64,000 bases of DNA from Simmondsia chinensis (Eukaryota > Streptophyta > Magnoliopsida > Caryophyllales > Simmondsiaceae): positions 10,424,637-10,488,636 of the forward strand of contig JAGTTD010000003.1 of NCBI GenBank assembly GCA_018398585.1, in the 5' to 3' direction. The stretch's first letter is position 1. Every line of letters starts with the position of its first letter. Position numbers and translations under genes: made by a program. Under the pieces are notes generated by a model. It was not told the origin of the DNA, did no database searches, and saw nothing but the letters and a program-made list of their open reading frames with translations. Positions 23,162-35,300 of this stretch are shown in pieces.

Positions 23162-24650
23162 ATTAAACCATGCCAAGTGCTCGAGGGCAAACACACTTCC
23201 TTCTCTTGAGAAAAAAGTAAACTCAGGGATGTTTTATCCTCAAGGGAAAGGGTAATCCCTATCAATACGGTCAGGGTAAGGTTTACTTATTCAAGGGTTT
23301 GTTGACCCTCGGAAAACCTGGCCCATACATCTGTTCGACAAGGGCGGCCAATTGGTCTTGGAGGGCTAGGTTAGGCACATGGTTATGCACCTGGTATTTC
23401 CTCCCAAGTGGCTGAGGTTCTCGAGGGGGATCTATGGGATACCCCTGAGCTCTCGAAACAATCAGGTGTGGGAATGGTTATTGCCCATCCATACCCGGGG
23501 TAACCCCCTTGATCATTTTGGCCATGCATTTGATTGGCCACAAAGTATGTTCCAATAGATCCTGGGTCATATGGCATGCTTGAGGGCACACTTACATTAG
23601 CAGGCTGTCAATTCATCATTACTTGATCAAACCCCAAGTTTTAATCTTGAGGAAGTGGGTGGTTAACTTGCCTTCTTGTTTCATAGGTATAAAAAGGTCT
23701 TGGAAAAAAATGCTTGGTTCCCCAAACTGGATACCTGTCCTTGTGCACCTAATCCAAGGCCTTGAATGGGCCTTAAGTCTACCTCTCCAACATGAGGAGG
23801 GTATAAACGGTTATGCCTCCCTTGTCTCGAGGACATGTGGCATTTGTACATTTGCATTGAGATCCCTCGAAGCCAGAGAAAATTCCTGAATCGAAGATCC
23901 TACAACCCCAAGGGGAGCACTGTCAGTCTTATGGATGGGTTCTAAGTGTGTAACACCTAGGATAGCTACAGTTGGGTTTATCATTCTTTGAGGGACTATG
24001 TGGTCAACCTGAGCAACTGCTAACAGTGAGCTTGAGGAATTGTCACGTGTATATCCAGCAGGGACAGATGGAGGAGGCACTAGCCTAAGTTGCCTGATAT
24101 CCCTTCTAACAAATTAGACTAGGCCATTATGAGCCTCAGCCTGCCTAACTAAGATAGGCTCCAACTCAACTGTTGTCTGTCTTGCCATGTCCATAGCGAT
24201 AAGGTTACCAGTAGAAGACAAGGTTGAGTTTCTCTCAACTAAGACTCTAACAGTTTCTCTATGAAGCCTTTCATTCATTAAGGTCCCGGCGTCATTCATC
24301 ACAGCTCTCATGGCGGTAGAGTTTTCACATGTGGCCGCTAGAGTACGTTCTATTTTAGCATGTTGTTTCTCAGAGGCCTCTTTCAAACCTTGTTGAATGC
24401 TTTGGTCCACGATTTCTAAATGACGTTTGAGCATAGCCGTGAAACTCTTTCGAGAATAGCCATCAATCCCAATACGCTTATCTTATGGTTTGTTTTCATC
24501 ACCACTGTTTCAAATGCCACAGTTGTAACTTATTTCCTTCCCTCATGATACATGGCTTTGTTCAAGAGGGTGCTCAAGTGGGGACCCAATCAATGTTCAG
24601 TCTTCTGGTTCATCATGCTTAAGAGCATTTGATCTCCTGGTTTTGACCAT
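23162..24650 (-). pseudogene. Tat gag, N-terminal part
   Basis: The likely start is the ATG at 24,650, giving MVKTRRSNALKHDEPE, a basic start typical of plant Ty3/gypsy gags. A stop follows 17 codons in. The next open piece (24,434-24,114) is helical and Glu/Lys-rich. Pro/Gly-rich segments follow (24,080-23,811 and 23,589-23,383) before the break at 23,161. The gag core continues beyond the inserted LTR at ~20,980. The leader between the primer site and the ATG is about 75 bp. Confidence 0.65.
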
Positions 24651-24714
24651 TAATGTACGGTCTGAGATTACGTTCTAGTAATTCACAATGGGTTGAAGAC
24701 AATGAAGTCTTGCA

Positions 24715-24745
24715 TTAAGTCTCCCACTATGGTCCCTAAAAGGCA
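24715..24745 (-). promoter_or_regulatory. Primer-binding-site region of the Tat element
   Basis: Next to the 5' LTR end, the minus strand reads TGCCTTTTAGGGACCATAGT then GGGAGA. This resembles a decayed form of the TGGCGCC...GTGGGAA region that follows the 5' LTR in many plant gypsy elements. The identity of the primer tRNA cannot be fixed from so diverged a site. Confidence 0.4.
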
Positions 24746-26139
24746 TGTTTTCTATATTTGTTTCTTAATAAGTGTGATGTGGTCGCCGTAAATACATATG
24801 TAAACAAACGTGCAAAAAAGGACTCACACGATTAGGGACTAAGCTTAAATTCAGACCGCACGTCTTTGACCTCAACCGCTCACTATTTTTAAAGAAAAAT
24901 AGGTGATATTTTGGTTTATCTAGGTTTGTTTAATACGTGAGTTCTACTTATGCTTCAATTAAGAACAGTTTTTATATTTTTTTTGTCAATTTTTTTTATA
25001 TATATTTGATAAATAAAATTTAAAGGGACATGGATCTAACTCAAGTGGCAGTTACAGCGATGGAGTAAGGCCCATAGAAACCTTTCCTTATACACTTAAC
25101 AGTTAGGAACTGGGGTGGAACAAACCCAAGAGCTCAACAATCCACTCATAAGCTCGAATCAATCAAATTTTTAGGCTCGGCACCCTTGACTTATAATAAC
25201 TCGAACGAGTTAGAGTATGACAAGATTTAGATGGGCCAAATCCTATTTGGGTCACTGGATGAGGACCAACGCAATTAAGGTCAAGCCTTGGCTGTCAAAG
25301 CCCTTAAACAATGGCGCAAACCTAAGTTCACTAACTTATTAAGCATTGACAGTAGTGTTACGGCCAATGCAATCAAGGTCAAGCCTTGGCCGTGAAAGCC
25401 TTAAACTAAAGCCTTAATTCTTAACTTATCGATTTTGGGAACAGATTAAAACAAGAAGTTCATACCTGAAGCCCGACGCATTGTATTACTGAAGAAGCAA
25501 GTACAGCAAGATCTACCTACGGTAAGTTAAGTTAAGTTAGGCTACTCTCAGATAAAAAACACACATGTGATGTAAAGAAAACTTGAAGAAGTTTTGCATG
25601 AGTGGTGTTTGATGGTTTGGACTACAATAATATCTCTTATATACAACAAAAACTAAATGCTGGTTGCCCCTTATTTCTACAACATTTTCTTCCCACGTCA
25701 GGCCATCAAGCTTCTTAAGCACGTGGATGATCAGAGAATGTGCCCTTGATATCGTGTGCTCAAGCATATATTTTCTCGAAGACCGCATCCACTTTTTTAG
25801 CCGAAGTCTAGTCTAGATGCCCCACATCGTCTTGGATAAGCTTGGTTCCCACACATCTAAAATTGTGCTCCATGTAACTATCTTAAGCTTGGAAACCACC
25901 TGTCTTGCAGCCTTCTTGGAAGTCCTTTGAGCTAGGGCTCCCTTTATCCTTCAACTATCTCGAGCCTTGAGTGGTTGATAGCCCTATTAGGGTGATAAAC
26001 TTCTTTAGAAATTTGGCTTGAGACATTGTTATCATAGTACGTAGAAGCCTGACTTTCCTCGAGGCCCTCACTTGGTAAGCAAGTCGCACTTCGGCCAAAA
26101 CGGCATAATCCCAACTCTCTAGAATTTAGGGTGTAAATA
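24746..26139 (-). repeat. 5' LTR of the 16.3-kb Tat-type element
   Basis: Partner of 9,860-11,223; starts TGTTTTCTATATTTG and ends TGTAAATA. Length is 1,394 bp. The mismatches visible by eye are scattered across its length, so the insertion is not recent. Because gag-pol is on the minus strand, this right-hand copy is the 5' LTR and should hold the element's own promoter. Confidence 0.9.
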
Positions 26140-26387
26140 TTGATTATATGATAATCAAAAATCACAAATTCAAATGTATCAAGTGGGAGCGAAATTCAAT
26201 GTTTGAAATGCCTTTGGTTTTCATTAGCCATCCAGCATTATAGTAGATGTGAACTACTCCTTGAGGATGGCATTTAATGGCTCCATATGAGGTTCGACGT
26301 CTTAGTCGCATGCTAATGTATAAATTAAATGCAACCATGCCACCATGGAGTATTTAGTGGACTTGAATGGATGTCTAGGTAGTGGCT
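26140..26387. other. Spacer between the Tat element and the copia nest
   Basis: About 250 bp with no recognised gene or repeat. The AAGTGGGAGCGAAATTC at ~26,181 resembles a copia polypurine tract, but no matching LTR follows. Confidence 0.35.
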
Positions 26388-26703
26388 GTTGGGTTACTTA
26401 TGTGAAGCCTAGTTTTATACTGTTTTGGGCCTCGGTTTGGGCCCAGGTTGAGGTTCAAGCTCGTTTTGGATATCTTAGCTGAAAAACTAAGGTTGTGTGT
26501 GGTGCACCTATTTATACATAGTTCTTGGTTTTTTAGAGTGTAGTGTGAAATGAAGAAAATTCTTTGTTGAAATTCCAAAGTAATAAAATTCTCCCTACAG
26601 CTCTTTTGACATAGGCAATTTTGGCTGAACAAAGTAAATATGTGTGTTTGTTATTTATTTCTCTCATTGAATTTTTGTTGTGTATTTGTTGCATTTCCTA
26701 ACT
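26388..26703 (+). repeat. 5' LTR of the outer Tnt1-like copia element
   Basis: It starts TGTTGGGTTACTTATGTG and matches 43,014-43,307 (TGTTGGGTTACTTGTGTG) throughout. Shared blocks include TTAGAGTGTAGTG, AATTCCAAAG and GTGTGTTTGTTATTTATT. It ends GCATTTCCTAACT and is followed by CTGGTATCAGAGC (26,705-26,717), a perfect initiator-Met-type primer binding site. Flanks GTGGC (left) and GTAGT (right of the partner) differ only by two transitions, so they may be a decayed target duplication. Confidence 0.9.
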
Positions 26704-26723
26704 ACTGGTATCAGAGCTTGGTT

Positions 26724-27461
26724 CAATGGCTGGAATGGGAATGATGACGAAAAAAGAATCGAAGATTTCTAGGGTCGAGATTTTGATGGCACGGATTTTG
26801 GATATTAGAAGATGCAGATGGAGGATTATCTCTATGAGAAAAATCTCCATCTTCCATTGAAAGGAGAAATGCAAGCAGATATGTTAGAACTAGATTAGAA
26901 ACTTCTAGATCGACAAGTTTTGGGTCAAATCCGGTTGACCATGTGGAGATCAATTGCACACAATGTTATGAAGGAATAGACTACCAACAGAATTGATGGA
27001 TGCCCTCTTTGGGATGTATGAGAAGCCGTCAGCAAATAACAAGGTGTACCTGGTGAAGAAGCTCTTCAATATAAAGATGGTAGAAGGTACTTCTGTTACT
27101 CAACACTTGAATGATTTTAATACCATTATTAACTAGTTAACTTCAGTTGAGAATGATTTTGATGAGGAGATTCGAACGTCGATATTATTAGCCTCGTTAC
27201 ATAATAGTTGAAGCTATGAGGATAACTGTTAGTAATTCTGCGGGAAAAACAAAACAAAAATACGATGATATTCGTGATTTAATTATAGATGAGGAGGTGT
27301 GTAGAATAGATTGTGGCTAAACCCTAAATTTGAGTTCTACCCCAAACGTTGATAATCAGGGTAGAGAGAAAGCTAGAAATTCAAATATAGGTAGGGCCAA
27401 ATCCTGAAATAGGGGTAAAAAAAAGTGTGGTAAGAACAGTCATCAAAGAAGGGATTGTAAA
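26724..27461 (+). pseudogene. Outer copia gag
   Basis: It starts just after the primer site. Broken frames read NGTDFGY, QMEDYLYEKNLHLPLKGE, LLDRQVLGQIRLT and AHNVMKE, which follow the gag of Tnt1-94-type copia elements (...FDGTDFGYWKMQIEDYL...LLDRQVLGVIRLTLSRSVAHNVVKE). A zinc knuckle remnant near 27,430-27,460 (KCGKNSHQRRDCKC) stands directly before an insertion at 27,462. At least six stops and frameshifts are present. Confidence 0.8.
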
Positions 27462-28466
27462 TGTTTTTGATGAATTTGGTTAGTATGCTTATTCATCATT
27501 TTAGAGTTTTGTATGAGGTGGGGTTAGTTAGGATGAGCTAAACTCAAGCTCTAGCTACGCGTCGGACTTAATATTCCCTGCAAGATTAAACAAACAGTTA
27601 GAGGGGCTCCTGGAGTAAGCCACGAGGGACCTTGCCGACACTCAAGTCAATATCAATACCATGAAATAGTAAATAAGGATATGTAATAAATAGACATAAT
27701 AGATATAAAATTCTTAGTCTGAAAGGAGTAGGACACACGAATGATTATTGCTACGGAGAGGTGATTGTAGAGGTGTGTGAAGGGGAAGGAGGTGTGTAGC
27801 TCTCCTAAAATGTGCCCCTTCTATTCTCCCTCCTCTTTCCTTTTATAAAAGGAGGAGTAGGTGGATGAATCATGTTTTATTCTATCTTCTTGTTACTTAA
27901 GTAATAAAGTGGGCGAATTGCATTACTCTGGACTTAGTAGGCGAATTACATTGAAATAAGCCTAAGGGGCGAGTAGCATATAATGGGCGAATTACATTGT
28001 AGTAGACCTAATAGGAAAATTGCATTACTAGCGGGCGAATTGTGCTGTGGTGCAAAGTGGGCGAATTGCGTTGTATTGAGCATAATGGGGGAATTACGTT
28101 GTATTGGACCTAGTAGGTGAATTGCATTACTAGTGGGCAAATTGTGTTGTGGTACAAAGTGGGCGAATTGCGTTGTATTGAGCATAATGGGTGAATTATG
28201 TTGTTTTAGATCTAGAAGGCGAATTGCACTATCGGTGGGAAAATTGTGTTGTGGTACAAAGTGGGCGAATTGAGTTGTATTAAGCATAATGGGCGAATTA
28301 CGTTGTATTGGATCTAGCAAGTGAATTGCATTGCTAGTGGGTGAATTATGTGTTATGCATTTTGGAGATATAGTCACAAATAATCTTTTGTCCGAATAAA
28401 TGCCCGTGTAACCTATTTGCTCATCTACAGTAGCAAGCTGCTCAATTATAAGTTACCAATAGTAAA
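27457..28466 (+). mobile_element. 1,000-bp insertion with GTAAA duplication (possible solo LTR)
   Basis: The sequence 27,462-28,461 is flanked by GTAAA (27,457-27,461 and 28,462-28,466; a sixth base T also matches if the boundaries are shifted). It separates the gag zinc knuckle from the protease region of the outer copia element, which are normally close together. It begins TGTTTTTGATG and ends TTACCAATA, so the termini are TG...TA. A TATA-like TTTATAAAAGGAG lies at ~27,842. No coding domain is seen. A 5-bp duplication and TG start fit a solo LTR of an unknown family, but the TA end is unusual. Confidence 0.6.
27911..28354 (+). repeat. Minisatellite, 102-bp higher-order period
   Basis: Units of about 25 bp based on GGGCGAATTRCGTTGTATTG repeat some 17 times. 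The copies beginning at 28,059, 28,161 and 28,263 show a clear 102-bp higher-order period, each made of four subunits. Because 102 is a multiple of three and the minus strand happens to lack stops, a 143-codon repetitive minus-strand ORF appears (27,946-28,377); it is probably a by-product of the repeat. Confidence 0.9.
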
Positions 28467-30441
28467 TAACCCACAAAGGCCGAAATTAGTTTGGCTAATG
28501 CTATTGTAGAAGAGGTTCACGATGCGCTAGCGCTTGCAATGTACAACAGGGTTGATGATTGGGTCTTAGATTCAGGTGTCTTGTACTATACTACTTCACA
28601 CCGTATAGAAAATTATGTAGAACGTGATTTCATAAAGGTGTATTTAGCGGATGGATAGGCTTCGAACATTGTGGGGCAAGGAGATGTGACAATCAAGCTG
28701 TCGAATGGCTTCTTATGGACCTTGCAAAAGTTTCAACATGCTCCAAAACTAAAGAAGAACTTGATCTTCGTGGGGCAGCTTGATGATGATGGGCATTCAG
28801 TGGTATTTTCTAGTTTAACTTGGAAAGTAACAAAGGGGTCTATGGTCTAGCTCATGGTAAGAAGTCAAGTACTCTCTATATGACAGCGAGATCAAGCAAT
28901 GCAGTTGTTGTTGCTAAAGCAGAAACATGGGCAAATCTATGGCATTACACACTTGGTCACATGAGTCAGAAAGATATGAAGGTGCTTTTGTTGAAAGGGA
29001 AGTTGCCAATGCTAACATCAGCAGATATAGACATGTCCAAGTGTTGCATTATGGGGAAGAAGAAAAAGGTCAGTTTCTTTACAAGTGGCAGAATGTTGAG
29101 GTCAAGCAAGCTAGAGGTCGTACACTGTGACGTATGGGGGTCTTCTCCAGTAACATCCCTTGGGGGCTCTTGCTACTATGCCTCTTTCATTGATGATCAA
29201 AGGAGAAAAGTATGGGGGTTTTTTTTTTTTTAAGAAATAAATTTAACTTATTTAATTTTAAAAAAAAATGGAAAGCCATGGTTGAGAATGAGGCAGGTTT
29301 CAATATGAAATGTCTGAGATCTGATAATGGTGGTGAGTACTTTGGTGGAGGATTCAGGAAGTATTATGCCATTCATGGAATGAGAATGGAGAAGATTGTT
29401 CCCAAGACCCGACAACATAACTAAATGGCTAAACGCATGCACATGGCAAAAATTAAGTGAGCCAGAAGTATGCGATTGCATGATGGGTTATCACAAACAT
29501 TCTGGGTGCATGCAGTTAACAATGTAGGGTACTTGATCCGCCGTGTCTTCATTCACATTAGAGCACTGATTGCAAGAAGAGGTTTGGAGTGGAAAGGAGG
29601 TGAAATTTTCTCATCTCAAAGTCTTTGGTTGCCTTTCTTATGTTCACATTGACTCTAGTGATGGCAACAAACTTTATGCTAAGTCTAAGAGATGTTTCTT
29701 CCTTAGCTGTAGAGATGAACGGTTTGGCTACCAATTTTGGAATGAAGTAGAAATGTAATCTTCAATGAGAAAGTCATATACAAGGATAGATAGTGCCGTA
29801 GAAAATGCAAGTGCAGTCTCACAGAAATCAGAGATTGTTGATTCAGATGTTTTTCCTAGAAATAGTGTACAGGGTACAAAACCTTGTGAAACATGAAATG
29901 ATGAATAGGAACATTAAGTGCACTTATCCCCATTGTTCAGAGCAAGATGTAGAACCCATTATTATTCTAGTTGCCCTTCGTAGGTCTTCCAGGTCAATCA
30001 TACCCCCAGATCATTATTTACCTACCTTGAATTACATTTTAATGACTGAAGGCGGTGAACCGCAAAGCTACTAAGAAAGCCTGGAAGATGAGAAATCAAA
30101 CAAGTGGGAGTGAGCTATGAACTACGAGATGGATTCCCTATTAGGGAATCAAACTTGGGCGTTGAATGAATTGCCACCTGGAAAGAGAGCCTTGCACAAT
30201 AAGTGGGAGTACTGGATAAAAAATGAGTGCAATGGCAGTAAAAGGTACAAAGGCGAGACTTTTTGTGAATGGTTATCAGCAAGAGAAAGGTATTGAATAC
30301 ACTGACTGTTGGGATGAATTTCACCCTTGCACAATTAGTGGGAGTACTGGATAAAAAATGAGTGCAATGGCAGTAAAAGGTACAAAGGCGAGACTTTTTG
30401 TGAATGGTTATCAGCAGGAGAAAGGTATTGAATACACTGAA
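28467..30441 (+). pseudogene. Outer copia protease, integrase and start of RT
   Basis: WVLDSGVLYYTT (~28,557) is the protease active site (DSG). LSNGFLWTLQKFQHAP and VGQLDDDGH follow. The GAG-preintegrase zinc-binding region (LWHYTLGHMS) is in the open piece 28,820-29,233, and the core has LEVVHCDVWG, FIDDQRRKVWG and CLRSDNGGEY. LKVFGCLSYVHIDS is at ~29,610. RT begins near 30,210 (AVKGTKARLFVNGYQ) and breaks off at 30,441, where the inner Angela-like element starts. The remainder of RT is 11.2 kb away at 41,617. There are stops throughout. Confidence 0.85.
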
Positions 30442-30459
30442 TGTTGGGATGAATTTCAA
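30190..30459 (+). repeat. 135-bp tandem duplication across a transposon junction
   Basis: 30,190-30,324 and 30,325-30,459 are two copies of one unit with three clear mismatches. Each copy has about 117 bp of the outer copia RT followed by the first bases of the inner LTR (TGTTGGGATGAATTTC). The second copy runs on into the full LTR. The first stops after 16-17 LTR bases and returns to CCTTGCACAAT. The duplication therefore contains the insertion junction. Confidence 0.95.
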
Positions 30460-32353
30460 AAATCTTCCCTAATTTATTAAAGTCTACACGGTGGAACGGT
30501 TTAAAATTCCTAATTTTAAATGTAAAGATTTAAATTCCTATTTTAAATCAACATGCTTCTATTCTAATTCATTCATAATAATAACATGAACCTATATCTA
30601 GCATAATAAGTATACTATAAATAAACAGAAAAGCAAAAAACTTAAAATAAAAGGGAAAGAAAGATACCTGGAATTGCTTCAAATAAAAGAATACCAGAAT
30701 AATAAAAGAACTCCGAGAAAGCCGAGGCCCAGAAACCTTCTATGCAATGACCTCAAAAGGCTCGAAGAGTGGACTCTGAAAAACAAAAAAGTAATGAAAG
30801 ACAAATTTCAAAGGAAATTTTTCTCTAATTAAATCACTGAAAATTAATGTTTTCAGAAAATTCTAATTTAATTGGATGCAAAAACCTTAAAATTAGTACC
30901 CCTAGTTATAGTAGGATATCGGAGCGGAAAAAAAATCAAAATTTCGATGTGGGACGCAAATTTACAAAACAAAAGGCAATGTTTAATGCAAAAAAAAGTC
31001 AAAACGTCGTGTTTCAACAAGCCGCACAAACCGCGTTTATTTAATTTGCTTGGTGGCCAGCAAATGGCTTGCGCACGTGCACGCAGATTACCCTCTTAGG
31101 ACGTCGTGCATTGGTTGGTCCATTCGCGTATACAATGATCGTGCTTTGTTTTTGCGATTTTTGCCTTTTTTTTTGTTTTCCACATGTAAAAATTCTTCCC
31201 ATTAATTTTTAATTTTTATAATTTTTAACTTTTATTTATCTTATGAATAATATTTGGCAAATTTAAATTTACTCATCTCATAAATTTTATAATATTTTTC
31301 GATGGCAATAAAAACAAAGGCTTGCGCAAGGATCTCAGGGACAATTTAAATTGAGTTCTAAATGGGTTAAATTAATTACCATCCCATGATAAAATTTAAT
31401 TACTATTTAATAAGACTTAGTTCCGCTAATTAAATCTCATTGCACTCTAGACTTAAATCTTTTATTCTGTAATCCCAAAATAGACTATTCTTACAACAAC
31501 AACCCCTCTATGATATGTCCATGACAAAAAATAATTTTAACTACTACTACTATTTTTCTCAGTTTCTCCATTAGTTAACGACTCGCCCTTTACTGAATAA
31601 TTCATTTCTACTTAAACATATTCATAGTATAAATTCCAAATGTCAAACACTTGGAAAACTTTGGCCAAAGTTTTCGAATTAATTCAAAAATGTTTGCGAA
31701 TCAACTAAGGGGACATCTGTATCTCTTAAGAGACTATAGATTCCCTATTGAATATCTGATCCTTATCACATTTCACGTCGCTACCCAGTGTAGGTGGGAA
31801 TTCAGTCGTTTATTCATACCTTACTTATAGTACACCAAACTAACCAACATTTCATGCACAGGTCCAGAATACTATCAGGATTTAGAGTTGTCATTCAGAT
31901 AATGCAACATGAATCACTCATTTTCGATAGTAGTCTAGAAACCAGTAACCGACAAGGTCCAACTCAGTGTATCAATCTTATTAAACACACCAACCTAACA
32001 CTTTTGGATTGCCATCCACACGACCAAGATAAGTCATCTAAAGTGTGAAGTCATAGTCTTAACAAACAAGTAGTCCAAGCTTGTCAATGACTACAAGTTT
32101 TTTCAAGTAATATTTCATACCATTTGTTCCAAGCTTATTTATAGCTTAATCTCATTACCCACTTATAACGAATATGTAAAATATAATATGAGGACTATGT
32201 CCATCTCATGGACGTTACTTAAAAAGAAAATTACATGCAGTATATATGCTCACTTATATGAATTTACTATGAAATGACTGGAGCTTCAATTTTATTCATT
32301 AATAAAGTGGAATTACAGGATAAATATGGATTCTCAAGAGACTATTTCTAACA
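30442..32353 (-). repeat. 3' LTR of the inner Angela-like copia element
   Basis: 1,912 bp; starts TGTTGGGATGAATTTC and ends TTTCTAACA on the plus strand. It aligns end to end with 39,744-41,616. Directly to the right (32,354-32,366) ATCTCCCACTTGT is the reverse of the classical copia polypurine tract ACAAGTGGGAGAT, so this copy is the 3' LTR of a minus-oriented element. Confidence 0.9.
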
Positions 32354-32369
32354 ATCTCCCACTTGTTAT

Positions 32370-35300
32370 AAATTCAATTTACTGAACACTTTATACCCAT
32401 CCCATCTAAATGTGAATGAAAGGTCTTCTGAGTCAAAGTCTTTGTAAAATGATCTACAACTTTATTGTTATATAAGATTACCATCTCACCCGAGTTGCCA
32501 TAAAGGCTGTAACTAGTGTTAGACTAACTCTAACAACCTAATGATCCATCAGGAACTTTCTGAGCCAAGATGCCTCTTTTGCAGCTTCTGAAGCTAAAAC
32601 GTATTCAATCTCCATGGCGGAGTAGTAACATAAGATTACTTAACAGTCCTCCAACTGATAAGTGTAAAGACATATCCAGACGTCGAATGTGTGGCATTTC
32701 AATTTGAGTAGAAGTTTGAATCAGTATAGCCAACTGGAATCAGCTCATTACTTTGAAAGATCAGCATAGTCTCTAGTTTTTCTCCAGTACTTGAGAATAT
32801 GCCTCACTGCCACCAATGCATCAGACCCAGATTAGACTGATACGTACTTACCATGCTAACTACATAGCGGATATCTGGTCTCATGTAGAACATGGCATAC
32901 ATAAGACTTCCCATATCCAAAGCATATGGATCATTCCTCATTTGCTCCTTCTCTTGAGGTGTCTTAGGGCACTGCTCTAAAGAAAGAGGACCCCATACGC
33001 CTGATATGAAAAAGGCCTTTCATAGAGTCCTTCGTGCCATACCTTGGAAACATCTTCTCAATCTAAGTGCCTTGAGAAAGACCCAACCTTTTACTCTTAT
33101 AATCTTGCAAAAGCTTGATCTCAAGAATATAGCTAGCTTCTCTTAAGTCCTTCATATCGAACTAACTTGACAACCAAATCTTTTACAGCTGATAACACAC
33201 CTACATCATTCCCAATGAATAGAATGTTGTCCACATATAACACAAAGAAAGTCACTACTTTCTCTTGGTATCATTTGTACATGCATGGTTCATCAACTAA
33301 TTGCGCAAAACCATAAGAATTAATCGCTTCATTGAATCTAATATTCTATGAGCATGATGCTTCTTTCTGTCCATATATGGACTTCTTCAGTTTGCATACC
33401 ATGTGCTCCTGATTTTTGCTAATAAAACCATTTAGTTGCATCATATAGATGTCTTCTTTAAGATGACCATTCAAAAAGGCCATTTTGACATTTATTTGCC
33501 TGATCTTAAAATCTTAATGAGCTGTAATGGATAGGAGTATCCTTAAGGACTTTAGCAGGGCTATTGGTGAGAAGGTCTCATCATAATCGATTCCTTCCTT
33601 TTGGGTAAAACCCTTAGTAACCAGCCTTGCCTTGAAAGTCTCTACCTTCCCGTCCACTCCATTTTTCCTTTTATAGACCCATATACATCCAAGGGCCTTA
33701 ATGCTAACAAGCATCTCCACAAGATCTCGGACTTGATTAGAATACATAGATCCTATCTCAAATTGCATTGCTAAGACCCACTGGTCAGCATCCTTGTCCT
33801 TAATTGCCACATTGTAGCTAAGAGGATCAGATTCAATGTCACGATCAGCCATTACGGCTCTCGCCATGAACCTATTAGGTGCCCTTATAATCCTCCCACT
33901 ATACCTAGGCTCTCGTGTACTTGGAACATTCCCGACCCTAGCAGTAGGTGCATCTAATGCATCTACTGTGTTCCAAGTTGTGTCTAGCTGTTCAGAATTA
34001 GCGTCATTTTCTTTCAATTCCTCTAACAATACTCTGCTTTTGCTTTTGCAGTCTACTATAAAATCCTCCTCTAAATATTTCACATTCACACTTACAAAAA
34101 CTTTTTGATTAGAAGGACTATAGAAAAGACAACCCCTTGTTCCTTTGGGATAACTAACAAACATACACACCTCTGTCCTTGATTCCAACTGGTCAGGATT
34201 CTTTTTCAACACATGTGCTGGGCACCCCCAAATATAAAGGCACGCCAAAATTGGTTTTTGACTTGTCCATGACTCCATAGGCGCTTTAGGAATTGACTTA
34301 GATGGAACTAAGTTAGGAAGATAAGTTGTTGTCTATAAAGCATAACCATAAAAAAGAGATTGGTAAAGTAGCATGACTCATCATGTACCTTACCATAACT
34401 AACAATGTCCCATTCCTTCTTTCTGCAATACCATTCTACTGCGGTATACCCGAAGCAAAAAGCTGAGTATCCCATTTGCAGGAAGGAAATCCAGAAATTC
34501 ACCCTAAAGATATTCTCCACCTCGATTTGATCGAAATGACTTTACTTATTTGCCTAATTGCTTTCAACTTCAGCTTTGCACTCTTTGAACTTTTCAAAAG
34601 AGCCCGACTTATGTTTCGTTAGGTAAAAATATCCATACCGGGAGTAATCATAAGTGAATGTGATGAAGTACTCATACCCACCTCTTGCTTGAACATTCAT
34701 TAGTCCATATACATCTATGTGAACCAGCTCATAATCACCAACCCTATTGCCTTTATTCTTAAAGACAAACTGGGTCATCTTTCCTTCTATGCAGAATTCG
34801 CAAACTGGTAACAACATCAAGTCCAAAGGTTCTATGAATCCGTCTTTTACCAGTCTTTGGATCCTGCTAGAATTAATGTGACCTAAACATTGGTGCCATG
34901 TGAAGGCATTATCTGTTTCAAGTCGTTAAATAATTTGTTCAAACCTATATGAGAGTTTTGATCAGGAAATAACATGAATAAACCATCCACATATGTACCT
35001 TTGCAAATAAATAATTTATTTCACATAATAACATGTTCACCACCAGAATTAACTAAATAACCATTATCTACTAAACACGACACATAAATCAAATACATGC
35101 AAAGCATAGGTACAAATAAACAATCTTTCAAAATCAAAACTCTACCACTAAACACTAAGCTAACATCTCCTACTCCTAAGACCGCTACTCTTGTACCATC
35201 TCCAACCATCAGATACACCTCTCCATTATGCAGCCACTTGGTTAGCTGGAGCCCTTGTAACATATTACAGACAATGTCAGCTAAACCTGAGTCCACACCC

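Noticed and set aside
26705..26717. tRNA gene suggested by TGGTATCAGAGC words (also at 38,070, 39,729, 56,910)
   Set aside because: These are retrotransposon primer binding sites next to LTR ends, with no cloverleaf around them.
27911..28354. CRISPR array or repetitive protein gene
   Set aside because: The repeats are head-to-tail with no unique spacers and lie in a plant retroelement. The 143-codon minus-strand frame is explained by the 102-bp period being a multiple of three.
30115..30459. 114-codon minus-strand ORF with an internal repeat
   Set aside because: It is antisense to copia RT, and the peptide repeat only reflects the 135-bp tandem duplication.
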